Of a stretch of DNA of 64,000 nt, positions 17,157 to 26,045 are shown in pieces. Numbering within the stretch: the first letter of the stretch is position 1; every line of letters begins with the position of its first letter. The position numbers and the translations under genes were made by a program. A model generated the notes under the pieces. That model searched no databases, was not told the origin of the DNA, and saw only the letters and a list, made by a program, of their open reading frames with translations. The DNA lies in contig NZ_JAOQJC010000009.1 in assembly GCF_025567625.1 (NCBI RefSeq), positions 124,001 through 188,000 of the forward strand, given 5' to 3'. The DNA comes from Paenibacillus sp. J5C2022 (GTDB lineage: Bacteria; Bacillota; Bacilli; Paenibacillales; Paenibacillaceae).

Positions 17157-17570
17157 CTATGTATGCAATGGCCGTCTGCTCAGCTGCTCCAGCCGTTTCT
17201 TCACATCTTCAAGCCACTCCTTGTCGTCCAAAGACTGGGCAAGCAAATACATGTCAAGCAGCGCATTGATTCGCCCTTTCATTAGCTCTTGCATCGTGGC
17301 ATCGCTGGGAAGCTGCTTCGTCACTTTGGCCTCTACTAACAAATCTGCCCATTCATTGCACTCGTTAAACAGGAATGTCTGTTTATTTGGCTCGGAGCCC
17401 AGTTGAGAAATCAGTCCCGTCAAGTCCGATTTCACTTCAGGGATCACTTCACTTTTGCTGCAGCTGTCGCAGCTGAAAATCGGGACATTGTCGATTTCCA
17501 CTTTACCGGAGTATATAACAGTTCTTAACTTCATGGTCATCGTATCGCCGCATTGGCATGGCTTCTGCAT
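17157..17570 (-). CDS. small protein with a CxC/CxxC zinc-finger-like head
   Basis: A 137-residue protein starting MQKPCQCGDTMTMKLR, with a second pair in FSCDSCSKSEV. The four cysteines in the first 40 residues would form a zinc ribbon like the YgiT/MqsA N-terminus. The rest is helical and acidic and ends RLEQLSRRPLHT. An AGGGGGAG ribosome binding site supports the ATG. I do not know its function. It lies alone between ccpA and a VanZ-like gene. Confidence 0.7.
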   Translation of the reverse strand: MQKPCQCGDTMTMKLRTVIYSGKVEIDNVPIFSCDSCSKSEVIPEVKSDLTGLISQLGSEPNKQTFLFNECNEWADLLVEAKVTKQLPSDATMQELMKGRINALLDMYLLAQSLDDKEWLEDVKKRLEQLSRRPLHT

Positions 17571-17709
17571 GGTGGTCAGCTCCCCCTAGGCACGACTATC
17601 AATCCAGTCTATTTCGCACATAAGTTCAGTCGCTTACCCATTCGACCTTTTTTGCTAAAAATCCTGCTTTTGGCCGCTATGCAATTTTTACTACGGTAGC
17701 CAATTCTGC

Positions 17710-18162
17710 CTATTGATCGGGCGGCGATTCCTTGTTCGTTCCGGCGATTCTCCGCCAAATATTCCGTATGGCCGGAATGGATGCGAACGCTACCCAAACG
17801 GCAGCGCCAATGCCGTCGTTCCGCAGATCCTTCATGTCCATCATTCGGCCGCCGACGAAGGACTGATGGTATTCATCGGTCACGCCGTACAGCACGCACA
17901 GCGCAACAATCAGCAGCTTCATAGAGAGTCGCTCCGCACGCCTGCCGAACCCGTAGTCCAGCGCGGCCGCCAACAGGAAGTAAGCGACGAAATGTCCCCA
18001 GTTGAAATCGTTCATGAATGGGAACCACTTCTGGAAAAGAGGCAAAACTTGATTCATTTCGTCGCCGGTGCGCGAAGACAGAATAAAGATGACGGTCATC
18101 CAACCTATTGCCGGCACGAATTTTATTGTTTTTTTGTAAATATCCCGGGATCTCTTCTTCAT
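17710..18162 (-). CDS. VanZ-like membrane protein
   Basis: The 150-residue product has about four hydrophobic segments and the VanZ family signatures ILSSRTG (near 27-33) and YGVTDEYHQSFVGGR (near 93-106). The cellular role of these small integral membrane proteins is not settled; VanZ itself gives low teicoplanin resistance. It is divergent from the DJ-1/PfpI gene and shows no operon partner. Confidence 0.85.
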   Translation of the reverse strand: MKKRSRDIYKKTIKFVPAIGWMTVIFILSSRTGDEMNQVLPLFQKWFPFMNDFNWGHFVAYFLLAAALDYGFGRRAERLSMKLLIVALCVLYGVTDEYHQSFVGGRMMDMKDLRNDGIGAAVWVAFASIPAIRNIWRRIAGTNKESPPDQ

Positions 18163-18231
18163 TTGCTTCGTCCATGCTCCTTCGATACAATAGGAATGAA
18201 ATCATATTAGTACGTATTGGAGGGTATTGGC

Positions 18232-18762
18232 ATGTCCTTGCAGAACAAAACCGTGATTTGCTTGCTTGACGATGAGTTCGAGGATTTGGAATTATGGTAT
18301 CCCGTGTACCGTGCCCGCGAAGCCGGAGCCACCGTGCTCTTCGCCGGTCCTGAGAAAGGCGGGAAGCACATTGGAAAATACGGCGTGCCGGCGGTTGCCG
18401 ACGTATCGTTCCAGGAAGTCAGCAGTCATGACATTATCGGACTGCTTGTGCCGGGAGGTTGGGCGCCGGACAAGCTTAGACGTTACCCCGAGGTGCTCCG
18501 CCTCGTGCAAGAGCTGAATGAACAAGACAAGCCGATCGGCCAGATCTGTCATGCGGGCTGGGTGCTCGTCTCCGCGAAAATATTGGCGGGACGCAAAGTA
18601 ACGTCAACGCCAGGCATCAGAGACGATATGGAGAATGCAGGCGCCATCTGGTACGATGAACCCGTCATCGTCGACGGCAATCTCATCTCCGCGAGAAGAC
18701 CTCCGGACTTGCCGCCATATGCCAAAGCTTTCGTAGACGCGCTGGAGCAGCGAATGGGTTAG
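18232..18762 (+). CDS. DJ-1/PfpI-family protein
   Basis: A 176-residue class I glutamine-amidotransferase-fold protein of the PfpI/YhbO type. The nucleophile elbow is QICHAGWVLVSA (Cys near residue 106), with an early acidic motif DDEFEDLELWYP. Family members act as glyoxalase-like or stress-protective enzymes; which one cannot be told from sequence. ATG 18232 has GGAGGG seven bases upstream. The last codons and stop lie inside a terminator hairpin shared with the convergent ptsI gene, and the two stop codons overlap. Confidence 0.88.
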   Translation: MSLQNKTVICLLDDEFEDLELWYPVYRAREAGATVLFAGPEKGGKHIGKYGVPAVADVSFQEVSSHDIIGLLVPGGWAPDKLRRYPEVLRLVQELNEQDKPIGQICHAGWVLVSAKILAGRKVTSTPGIRDDMENAGAIWYDEPVIVDGNLISARRPPDLPPYAKAFVDALEQRMG

Positions 18763-18773
18763 CCATTCGCTGC
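18747..18773. terminator. bidirectional terminator overlapping two coding ends
   Basis: GCAGCGAATGG (18747-18757) pairs perfectly with 18763-18773 around a five-base loop that contains the stop codons of both convergent genes. The plus-strand arm is followed by a T-rich run. The final residues of the DJ-1 protein and of enzyme I are encoded by the stem itself. Confidence 0.85.
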
Positions 18774-20501
18774 TTTCTCTTCCTGCTTCTCCAGGAACGA
18801 CTCAAGACGAGCGATAATCTCCTTACTCGTCCGGCAATGCTGGAGCTGCCCGAAGATGGCCAGACTCTCTTGCTGGCGCGTCTTGAGCAGACGCTCCTTC
18901 AACGGCAGAATGGAATGGGCCGACATGCTGAGTTCCTCTACGTCCAGGCTGAGCCAGATCGGCAATGCCCGCAAGTCGCCCGCCATCTCTCCGCATACCC
19001 CTACCTTGATGCCGTGCCGCTTGGCCGCATCCACTGTAGATTGCAGCATGCGCAGCAGCGCAGGATGGAACGGCTCGTACAGATAGGATATCTCCTCGTT
19101 CATTCGGTCGACCGCAAGCGTGAATTGCAGCAAGTCATTCGTCCCGATGCTGAAGAAATCCACCTCTTGCGCCAACAAATCCGCAATCATAACGGCTGCA
19201 GGCACTTCGATCATTACTCCGATCGGCATGTCGGCCGCGAACGCTACGCCTTCACGGAGAAGCTCCTGCTTCGCTTCCTCCAATATCGCATTGGCCGCCC
19301 GCACTTCTTCTACCGACGTAATGAGTGGATACAGCAGTTTGACGTTTCCATGTATGCCGGCTCGCAGTATCGCCCTCAGCTGCGTTTTGAACAGCTCCTT
19401 CTGCACCAGCGAGATGCGAATCGCTCTGTATCCCAAGAACGGATTGTCTTCTTCCGGCAGCTCGAAATAATCCAGCTGCTTGTCTCCGCCGATGTCCAGC
19501 GTGCGAATAACGAGCGGCTCGCTTCCCAAGCGCTTCGCAACGCTCGCATACACCTCATATTGCTCTTCTTCCTTCGGGAAGCGATTCCTGTCCATGTACA
19601 GAAATTCCGTTCGGAACAAGCCTACGCCCGTAGCTCCGCTGGCCAGCGCAATCTCCAGTTCCTTCAAGGAACTGATATTGGCTTCGAGCCGCACCTGCTT
19701 ACCGTCGGGCGTGACGGACTGATGAGACGCAATCGTATGGAGCTTCTCCTTCGCCTTGTCCATCCGGTACTGAAGCTCCCGGTACATCTCGATCTCCTCT
19801 CCCGAGGGACCGATATAGACGGTACCTTCCCCGCCATCAATGATAATGAACTGTCCCGTTATAATCGGCTCCGCCAGCTTATGCTCGATGCCGACAACAA
19901 GGGGGATACCGAGCGCACGCGCCATAATGGCGGAGTGTGAAGTCGTACTGCCCGCCAGAGTGACAATGCCGAGCACATGATCCGGGTTCAAGTTCGCCAG
20001 TTGGGACGGTGAGAGTTCCTTCGCCACGAGAATAAACGGCTGCGTGTCAGAAGGCAGCGTAATCTCCGGAGCGCCGAGCAGATGCTTGAGCAACCGGTTG
20101 CCGACATCCTTGATGTCAAGCGCCCGTTCCTTCATGTAGTCATCGTCCAGCAGGTCGAACATCGTCACAAAGTGATCGATGGCCTCCTTAACCGCCACTT
20201 CCGCCGCCGTATACTGACGCTGAATGATGCCCTGGATCTCGTTCATAAATACAGGATCATCCAGAATGGCAAGATGGGCATCGAATATTTGCGACTGCTC
20301 CGTGCCTACGACTTCCCTGAGCTCATCTTTTATTTGTTCGATTTCATGCTTGGAGGTGCGTATGCCCTCATAGACCCTTTCGAACTCCCGGGCGAAATCG
20401 GCTACATCTATTTTTTGATCGGGAACTTCCCACTCCCAATTAGGCAGCACAAATGCCTTTCCTATGGCAATGCCCGTTGAAGCACCTATTCCCTGAATCA
20501 T
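18759..20501 (-). CDS. ptsI: PTS enzyme I, phosphoenolpyruvate-protein phosphotransferase
   Basis: Enzyme I takes phosphate from phosphoenolpyruvate and passes it to HPr, the first step of PTS sugar uptake. The 580-residue product has the active-site His189 in GSTTSHSAIMARALGIP and the C-terminal PEP-binding signatures (DFFSIGTNDLLQFTLA, VCGEMAGD). Its start overlaps the stop of the EIICBA gene by four bases (ATGA), so the two are translationally coupled. No ptsH is present beside it, so the true HPr must be encoded elsewhere. Confidence 0.97.
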   Translation of the reverse strand: MIQGIGASTGIAIGKAFVLPNWEWEVPDQKIDVADFAREFERVYEGIRTSKHEIEQIKDELREVVGTEQSQIFDAHLAILDDPVFMNEIQGIIQRQYTAAEVAVKEAIDHFVTMFDLLDDDYMKERALDIKDVGNRLLKHLLGAPEITLPSDTQPFILVAKELSPSQLANLNPDHVLGIVTLAGSTTSHSAIMARALGIPLVVGIEHKLAEPIITGQFIIIDGGEGTVYIGPSGEEIEMYRELQYRMDKAKEKLHTIASHQSVTPDGKQVRLEANISSLKELEIALASGATGVGLFRTEFLYMDRNRFPKEEEQYEVYASVAKRLGSEPLVIRTLDIGGDKQLDYFELPEEDNPFLGYRAIRISLVQKELFKTQLRAILRAGIHGNVKLLYPLITSVEEVRAANAILEEAKQELLREGVAFAADMPIGVMIEVPAAVMIADLLAQEVDFFSIGTNDLLQFTLAVDRMNEEISYLYEPFHPALLRMLQSTVDAAKRHGIKVGVCGEMAGDLRALPIWLSLDVEELSMSAHSILPLKERLLKTRQQESLAIFGQLQHCRTSKEIIARLESFLEKQEEKAANG

Positions 20502-22384
20502 TGTGTTTCCCCTCCACCATTGCTCTCATTGAGTACGACTGACATCACTGAGGATTGCCCCTTCTTCACTTGCTTGAATGGCGCGAAACGCCAGGAACGT
20601 ACCGCTTCCACATTGGTAATGACCATCGGAGTGGCAAGCGACTTGCTCTCCTTGCGCACACGCTGCAGATTGAAGCGAATAAGCAGATCACCCGGCAGAA
20701 CCTCGTCCCCTTCTTTAACGACCGCTTGAAAGTACGACTTCCCGGCCAGGCCCGACGTATCGATGCCGATATGCATAAGCACTTCCAGCCCTTCGGCCGT
20801 CCGGATGCCGATCGCATGCATCGTCGGATAAATATGAATTACGGTTCCCTTCACCGGCGATACCAGCTCGCCCCGGTCCGGCAAGAACGCGACACCGTCG
20901 CCTACAAGCCTGCCTGCGAAGATGGGGTCCGGCACTTCGTCCAGCGGGATCATCTTGCCTTGCATTGGCGAATGGAACAGCACCTGGTCTTGATCGCGCT
21001 GAATCGCCTTGAGCATTTCCTCGCGTATCAGCTCAGAATAAGTGCCGAATACGACCTGTACATGCCCGCCGCCGAGCCGGATAACGCCGGCAGCCCCCAA
21101 GCTGCGAAGCGCATTGATGTCCAATTCCTTCTCGCTGGCCAGCTTCAGCCGAAGCCGCGTAATGCAGGATTCCATCTGCAATATATTCTCTTTCCCGCCG
21201 ATCGCCTGCAGAATGAGCGGCGCACGATATGGAATATCCCCCGCCCAATCATCCAGAGGCGAGCCCTCTTCGCGTCCGGGAGTCGGAATGCGGAACCTTC
21301 TGATCGCCCAGCGGAACAGGAAGTAATACACGATCCAGACGACGATGCCGATCGGAATGATCAGCCAGCCCTTCGTAGCCAGATGCTCGTTGATCGCGAA
21401 GTCGATCGCACCCGCAGAGAATGAGAATCCGTGCCTTACCCCCAGCTCGTAAGTAATCCACATAATGATGCCCGACAGAACCGCATGCACGACGTACAGG
21501 TATGGAGCGACAAACAGAAAGGCAAATTCTACCGGCTCAGTCACACCCGTCAAAAAAGAGGCGAGCGCCGCGGAAAGGAACGTTTTGCGAATTTTCGGCT
21601 TCAAATCCTCACGCGCTTCATGAATAATCGCGAAGGCAATCGCGGGCAAGGCGAACATCATCGTCGGGTAAAGCCCAGCCATAAACGCGCCTGCTGTAGG
21701 ATCGCCTGCGAAGAAGCGCGGCAAGTCGCCGTACACCATATTGCCGTATTCGTTCTCGTAGCCCCCGATCTGAAACCAGAATACATGACTGACGAGATGA
21801 TGCAGGCCGAATACGACGAGTATGCGGTGCACGAAGCCGTAAAGGAAAACCCCGAAGCCGCCGGCTGACGCCACAACATCGCCTAGCTTAACAAGTTGAT
21901 CTTGCAGGAACGGCGCAATATTGACCATGCCGATAGAGAACAATAGCGCCAAAAAACTGACAAATAACGGAACAAAGCGCGGGCCCCCAAAAAACTGTAT
22001 GTATTCCGGCAGCCGGAGATCCTTGAATCGCTCATAGCTCTTCCCTGCTGTCAGTCCGATCAGAACGCCTATAAAAACCGTCGGATGTATGGCAGGATTG
22101 GCAGACTCCGTAATGCCGGAATAGATGAAAATAGCGGCGAGTGAAGCGACTCCTGCCGCCATCGCATTGCCTGTCAGCCCCAAAGCTACCCCAATCGCGA
22201 ACAAATGAGGCAAATAGTGAAATATAATTTCGCTGGCTGCGCGCAGATGCTCAGGCATCGCGGGCAATCCGATATATGACCATGGCAGCTGGCTCAAGCT
22301 TAAAAATACGGCAGCTCCCGGAAGCACAATCATAGGCAGCATTAATGCTCGTCCCAGCTGCTGCAAGCTTCCTATAAACGTCAT
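20498..22384 (-). CDS. PTS sugar permease EIICBA, glucose/N-acetylglucosamine family
   Basis: A 628-residue fused permease that imports and phosphorylates a hexose. The EIIC membrane domain spans about 1-360 with GDLPRFFAGDPTAGAFM and GVTEPVEFAFLFV. EIIB follows with phosphorylated Cys407 in MESCITRLRLKL, and EIIA has the active His538 in LMHIGIDTSG. The CBA order and family fit PtsG or NagE; the substrate cannot be fixed by eye. It leads the operon with ptsI. No GlcT-type antiterminator target is obvious in the short leader. Confidence 0.93.
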   Translation of the reverse strand: MTFIGSLQQLGRALMLPMIVLPGAAVFLSLSQLPWSYIGLPAMPEHLRAASEIIFHYLPHLFAIGVALGLTGNAMAAGVASLAAIFIYSGITESANPAIHPTVFIGVLIGLTAGKSYERFKDLRLPEYIQFFGGPRFVPLFVSFLALLFSIGMVNIAPFLQDQLVKLGDVVASAGGFGVFLYGFVHRILVVFGLHHLVSHVFWFQIGGYENEYGNMVYGDLPRFFAGDPTAGAFMAGLYPTMMFALPAIAFAIIHEAREDLKPKIRKTFLSAALASFLTGVTEPVEFAFLFVAPYLYVVHAVLSGIIMWITYELGVRHGFSFSAGAIDFAINEHLATKGWLIIPIGIVVWIVYYFLFRWAIRRFRIPTPGREEGSPLDDWAGDIPYRAPLILQAIGGKENILQMESCITRLRLKLASEKELDINALRSLGAAGVIRLGGGHVQVVFGTYSELIREEMLKAIQRDQDQVLFHSPMQGKMIPLDEVPDPIFAGRLVGDGVAFLPDRGELVSPVKGTVIHIYPTMHAIGIRTAEGLEVLMHIGIDTSGLAGKSYFQAVVKEGDEVLPGDLLIRFNLQRVRKESKSLATPMVITNVEAVRSWRFAPFKQVKKGQSSVMSVVLNESNGGGETQ

Positions 22385-22423
22385 CTTTCTCCTCCTAATA
22401 CAACCTAACTGTCATCTTATACG

Positions 22424-22452
22424 ATGTTACGCCCAAGCGGCGAATTTGTCAA
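22424..22452 (-). promoter_or_regulatory. promoter of the EIICBA-ptsI operon
   Basis: On the minus strand TTGACA (22447-22452) and TAACAT (22424-22429) are separated by 17 bases, a good SigA promoter 40 bases upstream of the start codon. Confidence 0.7.
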
Positions 22453-22461
22453 AATGAATAA

Positions 22462-22482
22462 GCGGACCTTATAAAGGCCCGC
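22462..22482 (-). terminator. terminator of the glutamine-rich protein gene
   Basis: Nine-base arms with one G-T pair (GCGGGCCTT and AAGGTCCGC on the minus strand) surround a three-base loop and are followed by a T-rich tail that merges with the -35 of the next operon. Confidence 0.7.
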
Positions 22483-22523
22483 CCTGTTGATGATTCTTTT
22501 CCTTCATGTCGCCAGCCGGCAGC

Positions 22524-23189
22524 TTAACGCATGTTTCCTCCGTGCTGAGTCTGCTGACCGGCTTGCCAGCCAAGCTTAGAGATGACCGGACCGGCTTGCT
22601 GATAGGCGTTCGTCGCTTGATATACAGGGTTTTGTCCCGTATGCGACTGGGTATAGCTCATGCCGTATTGAGAAGCCGCCTGCGAACCTGCTTGCATGCC
22701 TTGGGCTTGTGTGCCTTGTGCTTGCATACCTTGAGACATGCCTTGGGCTTGCATGTTCGAAGCCGCTTGATACGACATGGATTGAGATTGCGGTTGATAA
22801 AGCGATTGGGATTGCTGTTGTTGCGCATGAGCTTGTTGTTGTCCGCCAGCTTGATAGCCGCCGGTATGCGCGATGACAGGTCCCACATTGCCGAACGCCG
22901 CAGCTGGCGAGCTGGCGTGGCTTTGTACAGGAGCATGAGATTGATACGATGCAGCGTGCTGCTGTCCCATTGCCTGTTGATTCGAGCTTTGATTGCTCAT
23001 ATTGCCCGCTTGCTGGAACGAGGACATTCCGGCTTGTCCTTGTGCCTGTCCGAAGTTAGGCTGGCTCAGTTGTCCTTGATAATGGGATTGAACAAAGCCG
23101 CTTGGCTTATATTGCTGTTGCTGACCTTGATTGCCGCTTTGATAACCCTGTGCTCCAAAACCCGACGGTTGCTGAGACATATAATTCAC
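22524..23189 (-). CDS. glutamine-rich low-complexity protein, possible spore coat protein
   Basis: The 221-residue product is dominated by Gln, Ser, Gly, Ala, Met and Tyr, with runs such as MQAQGMSQGMQAQGTQAQ. It has no signal peptide or membrane segment. Two related islands stand out: GPVIAHTGGYQAGG near residue 103 and GPVISKLGWQAGQ near 202. The GTG start has GGAGGG seven bases upstream and a terminator follows, so it is a real gene. Such composition is seen in spore coat and other self-assembling proteins of this group, but a coat role is inference. Confidence 0.75.
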   Translation of the reverse strand: MNYMSQQPSGFGAQGYQSGNQGQQQQYKPSGFVQSHYQGQLSQPNFGQAQGQAGMSSFQQAGNMSNQSSNQQAMGQQHAASYQSHAPVQSHASSPAAAFGNVGPVIAHTGGYQAGGQQQAHAQQQQSQSLYQPQSQSMSYQAASNMQAQGMSQGMQAQGTQAQGMQAGSQAASQYGMSYTQSHTGQNPVYQATNAYQQAGPVISKLGWQAGQQTQHGGNMR

Positions 23190-23290
23190 GTTGCGCCCTC
23201 CTTGGAATGTAAGCTTAAGTCTTCATGCGAGCGATCATTGCCCGTTGAAGCCTTTCTTATTGTGGAGTGTCGCGCTTTGAATTATAACCG

Positions 23291-23734
23291 TTATGTTTTG
23301 GGAGTGGATGACTTGCCCTCCGGCAGCAGAATGGAATCCTCCACCTTGATGCAACGATCTTCGATGTAAGTTAATCCGCCTGCAATGGCAATCCGGGCTG
23401 TCTCTTCATTCGTAATGCCCAACTGCAGCCATAACGTTCCCGCTCCAATGGCGACAGCCTCCTCGGCAATTGGGGGAGTGAATTCGCTCCGGCGGAACAC
23501 ATTGACAATGTCGACAGGTACGGGAATATCCGCAAGGCTGGCATAGCATGTCTCTCCCAGAATCGACTCGCTATTGGGATTGACGGGAATGATCTTGTAT
23601 CCTTTGGCCTACATAGCCTCCGACACCATATAAGAGACACGGTCCTTCTTGTCCGACAAGCCGACTACCGCAATCGTCATACTCTTCTCCAGAATGCTCT
23701 TGATCTCGTCTCGGCCTGGATTGGTATAAGCCAT
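23291..23734 (-). pseudogene. CoA-binding (YccU-type) protein gene with internal amber stop
   Basis: Reading from ATG 23734, which follows GAGGTG by six bases, gives 147 codons of a Rossmann-fold CoA-binding domain protein: IAVVGLSDKKDRVSYMV, then KGYKIIPVNPN, then GTLWLQLGI. Codon 42 is TAG (23609-23611), between MVSEAM and AKGYKII, where relatives usually have a sense codon. The frame is otherwise intact and well conserved. A single C-to-T change from CAG (Gln) would explain it. It is either a recent pseudogene, a suppressed codon or a sequencing error. Confidence 0.85.
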
Positions 23735-23758
23735 CCTAATCACCTCACTCCAGCTAGA

Positions 23759-25057
23759 TTATACGCCTTCAATCCATTCCACATTGGCGCCGAGCGCCTT
23801 TAAATGGTCGAAATAATTGGGGTATGACTTGGCTACATGATGCGCGTCCTTGATGACGAGGGGCTTGGCGGCACGGAGACCGATGATGGAAAGCGCCATA
23901 ATGACACGGTGGTCATAATGCGCATTGATCTCCACTCCCCCTTCGACGCCCTCAGGACGTCCGTGAACGATAATTTCGCTTTGGCGCTCTTCCACGTTGG
24001 CGCCCGCCTTGCGCAGCTCATTCAAATAATCGGTAATCCGGTCGCACTCCTTGTAGCGCAAATTCTCTACATTATAGAAGCGGGAAGTCCCTTCCGCGAA
24101 CACGGCTGCGGCAACCATGGCCAGTACGGCATCCGTGGCGTGATCGCCGTCGAATTCCACAGCCTTCAGCTTGCCGTTGCCTTGCACATGCACGATATCG
24201 TTGTCGTGCGTCAACGGACATTCCATCATGCGCAGCACATCGACTACAGCCCGCTCGCCTTGCTTGCTGTCCACCGGCAGCCGATGCAGCTTCACATCAG
24301 ATCGAGTTACCGCCGCTGCCGCCAGAACGGCTGCCGATCCCGGATAGTCGCCTTGAACGGTGTACGTTTTCGCTTGGTAGCGCTGGCGTCCAGGCACGCG
24401 GAAGCGCATATAGTCTTCGTCCGCATGGATGACGATGCCGGCTTGCTGCAGCACCTCGAGCGTCTGGCCGACGACGACTTTCGACTTCAAGTCATGAAGC
24501 ACTTCAATCTCGCTATCCTCATCCAGAAGCGGCGTGAGGAAGAGCAGTGCGCTTAGAAACTGGGAACTGATGTTGCCCGACACCTGAATATGACCGCCCT
24601 TCGGATTGCCGCCCTTGATCGTAATCGGCAGCTTCCCGTCCTGATGAGAGATGTCGACTCCCATGGAAGTCAAGGAATGAATCAGATCCAGATGCGGACG
24701 CTTGCCCAAGGAATCCGGGTATCGGTTAATGAATGTCACATCGGGACAGAGCGAAGCAATCGCCATCAGGAAGCGGAGCACCGCACCCGCATTCCCGACG
24801 TCCAGCTTATCGACCGGCTTCGGATGACGTCCAAATCCGGTAATGACAATCTTCTCCTCGTCTTCCTCTACGATCGCTCCCAGATCGCGTATGCAGCGCC
24901 TCATGGCGTCGCTGTCCTCGCTATGGGCCGGATAATAGATCGTGCTGGTGCCGTCGGCAAGCGCCGCTACCAGCAAATAACGCGTCGTATAGTTTTTGGA
25001 GGAGAGCGCGCCAAGCTCGCCTTGCAGTGTAGCCGTTGGTGTTACGAGTACATCCAT
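23759..25057 (-). CDS. aroA: 3-phosphoshikimate 1-carboxyvinyltransferase (EPSP synthase)
   Basis: AroA joins phosphoenolpyruvate to shikimate-3-phosphate, the sixth step to chorismate. The 432-residue protein has the two-lobed EPSP synthase pattern: SSKNYTTRYLLVAALA, VGNAGAVLRFLMA (normally GNAGT), LRYKECDRI and the DHRVIMALSIIGL signature. The Thr-to-Ala change in the GNAG segment lies in the PEP and glyphosate binding loop. ATG 25057 has GAAGGAG ten bases upstream and begins one base after the aroK stop, so both are one operon. Confidence 0.93.
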   Translation of the reverse strand: MDVLVTPTATLQGELGALSSKNYTTRYLLVAALADGTSTIYYPAHSEDSDAMRRCIRDLGAIVEEDEEKIVITGFGRHPKPVDKLDVGNAGAVLRFLMAIASLCPDVTFINRYPDSLGKRPHLDLIHSLTSMGVDISHQDGKLPITIKGGNPKGGHIQVSGNISSQFLSALLFLTPLLDEDSEIEVLHDLKSKVVVGQTLEVLQQAGIVIHADEDYMRFRVPGRQRYQAKTYTVQGDYPGSAAVLAAAAVTRSDVKLHRLPVDSKQGERAVVDVLRMMECPLTHDNDIVHVQGNGKLKAVEFDGDHATDAVLAMVAAAVFAEGTSRFYNVENLRYKECDRITDYLNELRKAGANVEERQSEIIVHGRPEGVEGGVEINAHYDHRVIMALSIIGLRAAKPLVIKDAHHVAKSYPNYFDHLKALGANVEWIEGV

Positions 25058-25058
25058 T

Positions 25059-25607
25059 CTAAGTATTCTCCTTCGCCACATGATTAGTCATTGATAATAT
25101 TGCTGCCGCTACGTCGTCCACGCTCATCTCCGTCGTATCCAGCGTAAAGTGAGCGAAATCGTATGCATGCTTCCGCTCCTCTATCAGCCGGTATACTCTT
25201 CCTCGAACATCGCCATCAAGCAATGGCCGAGATTCGTCTTGAAGGACGCGGGAGACGATCCTCTCGGGACTTGCCTTCAATGCAACAACTATCCCCGTCT
25301 TCCGCATTAGCTTGCGGTTCTCCTCCTTCAGGACGGCTCCTCCGCCCGTTGAGACGACGGCACAATCCGGCGTCTTAAGCAGGGAGGCCAGCACGCGTGA
25401 CTCAATTTCTCTGAATGCGGTTTCTCCATCCGTTGCGAATATTGAGGATATATCCCGATTTTGATCCCTTACAATCGCCGCATCGGAATCGATAAGTGGC
25501 CAGCCCAGCCGCTCTGCCAGCCTGCTGCCGACACTTGACTTGCCCGTTCCCATGAAGCCGACAAGAATCAATTTGCCCTGTTGCCGAAGCTGCATGACTA
25601 GTTCCAT
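25059..25607 (-). CDS. aroK: shikimate kinase
   Basis: Shikimate kinase phosphorylates shikimate, making the substrate of the AroA protein encoded next. The product has a Walker A loop GFMGTGKSSVG, shikimate-binding LIDSDAAIV and STGGGAVL, and the lid Arg region DESRPLL. I start at ATG 25607, with AAGG six bases upstream, giving 182 residues. An in-frame TTG at 25628 would add seven residues but has no visible ribosome binding site. Confidence 0.94.
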   Translation of the reverse strand: MELVMQLRQQGKLILVGFMGTGKSSVGSRLAERLGWPLIDSDAAIVRDQNRDISSIFATDGETAFREIESRVLASLLKTPDCAVVSTGGGAVLKEENRKLMRKTGIVVALKASPERIVSRVLQDESRPLLDGDVRGRVYRLIEERKHAYDFAHFTLDTTEMSVDDVAAAILSMTNHVAKENT

Positions 25608-25727
25608 CCTTTGCCTTATGTTATCCAACCAATCATATCATTTTTTTATTGGACAGGGGTATAAAAAAGCGGCATATGCCGTATGGTTGATAATAATGCC
25701 ATTTATAATAAAGAGGAGTGAGCCGCA

Positions 25728-26045
25728 ATGATGTGCCAACCCCACTCGCCGGTAGCGCATTCCACGGACGTGAGAGTTCGTCGAATCTTGGACCCCGCCC
25801 ATCCTCTCTGCCGCGATGATGTCATATGGATGCTCGGTTATATTAAAAAAAAGGTGGCCGACGGAGATCCGCTACTTTCGGATCTCTCGCAGCCACGTCT
25901 GATGCATAATTTCCTCAGCTTCGCCGAAGCGGCGATGGCGCTCCTCCAGCGCAAGCATTATTGCGACCAGGAAGCGGATCGCATTCGCCATTGGTTAAGA
26001 GAAGCGGCATTCGGCCTAATGGGCGACGATTCCTCACCCTTATGA
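25728..26045 (+). CDS. small conserved-looking protein of unknown function
   Basis: The 105-residue product has an AGAGGAG ribosome binding site nine bases before the ATG. It is soluble and mostly helical, with several His and Cys and a segment [21 protein letters not shown] recognise no family. Its stop overlaps the convergent gnd stop by six bases, leaving no room for a separate terminator. Confidence 0.6.
   Translation: MMCQPHSPVAHSTDVRVRRILDPAHPLCRDDVIWMLGYIKKKVADGDPLLSDLSQPRLMHNFLSFAEAAMALLQRKHYCDQEADRIRHWLREAAFGLMGDDSSPL

Noticed and set aside
17609-17797. 62-residue minus-strand frame after the VanZ-like gene
   Set aside because: It largely overlaps the end of the VanZ frame and lacks a start signal; the 17571-17709 gap holds nothing else visible.
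22385-22523. GlcT antiterminator target or riboswitch before EIICBA
   Set aside because: The leader after the promoter is about 35 bases, too short for such an element.
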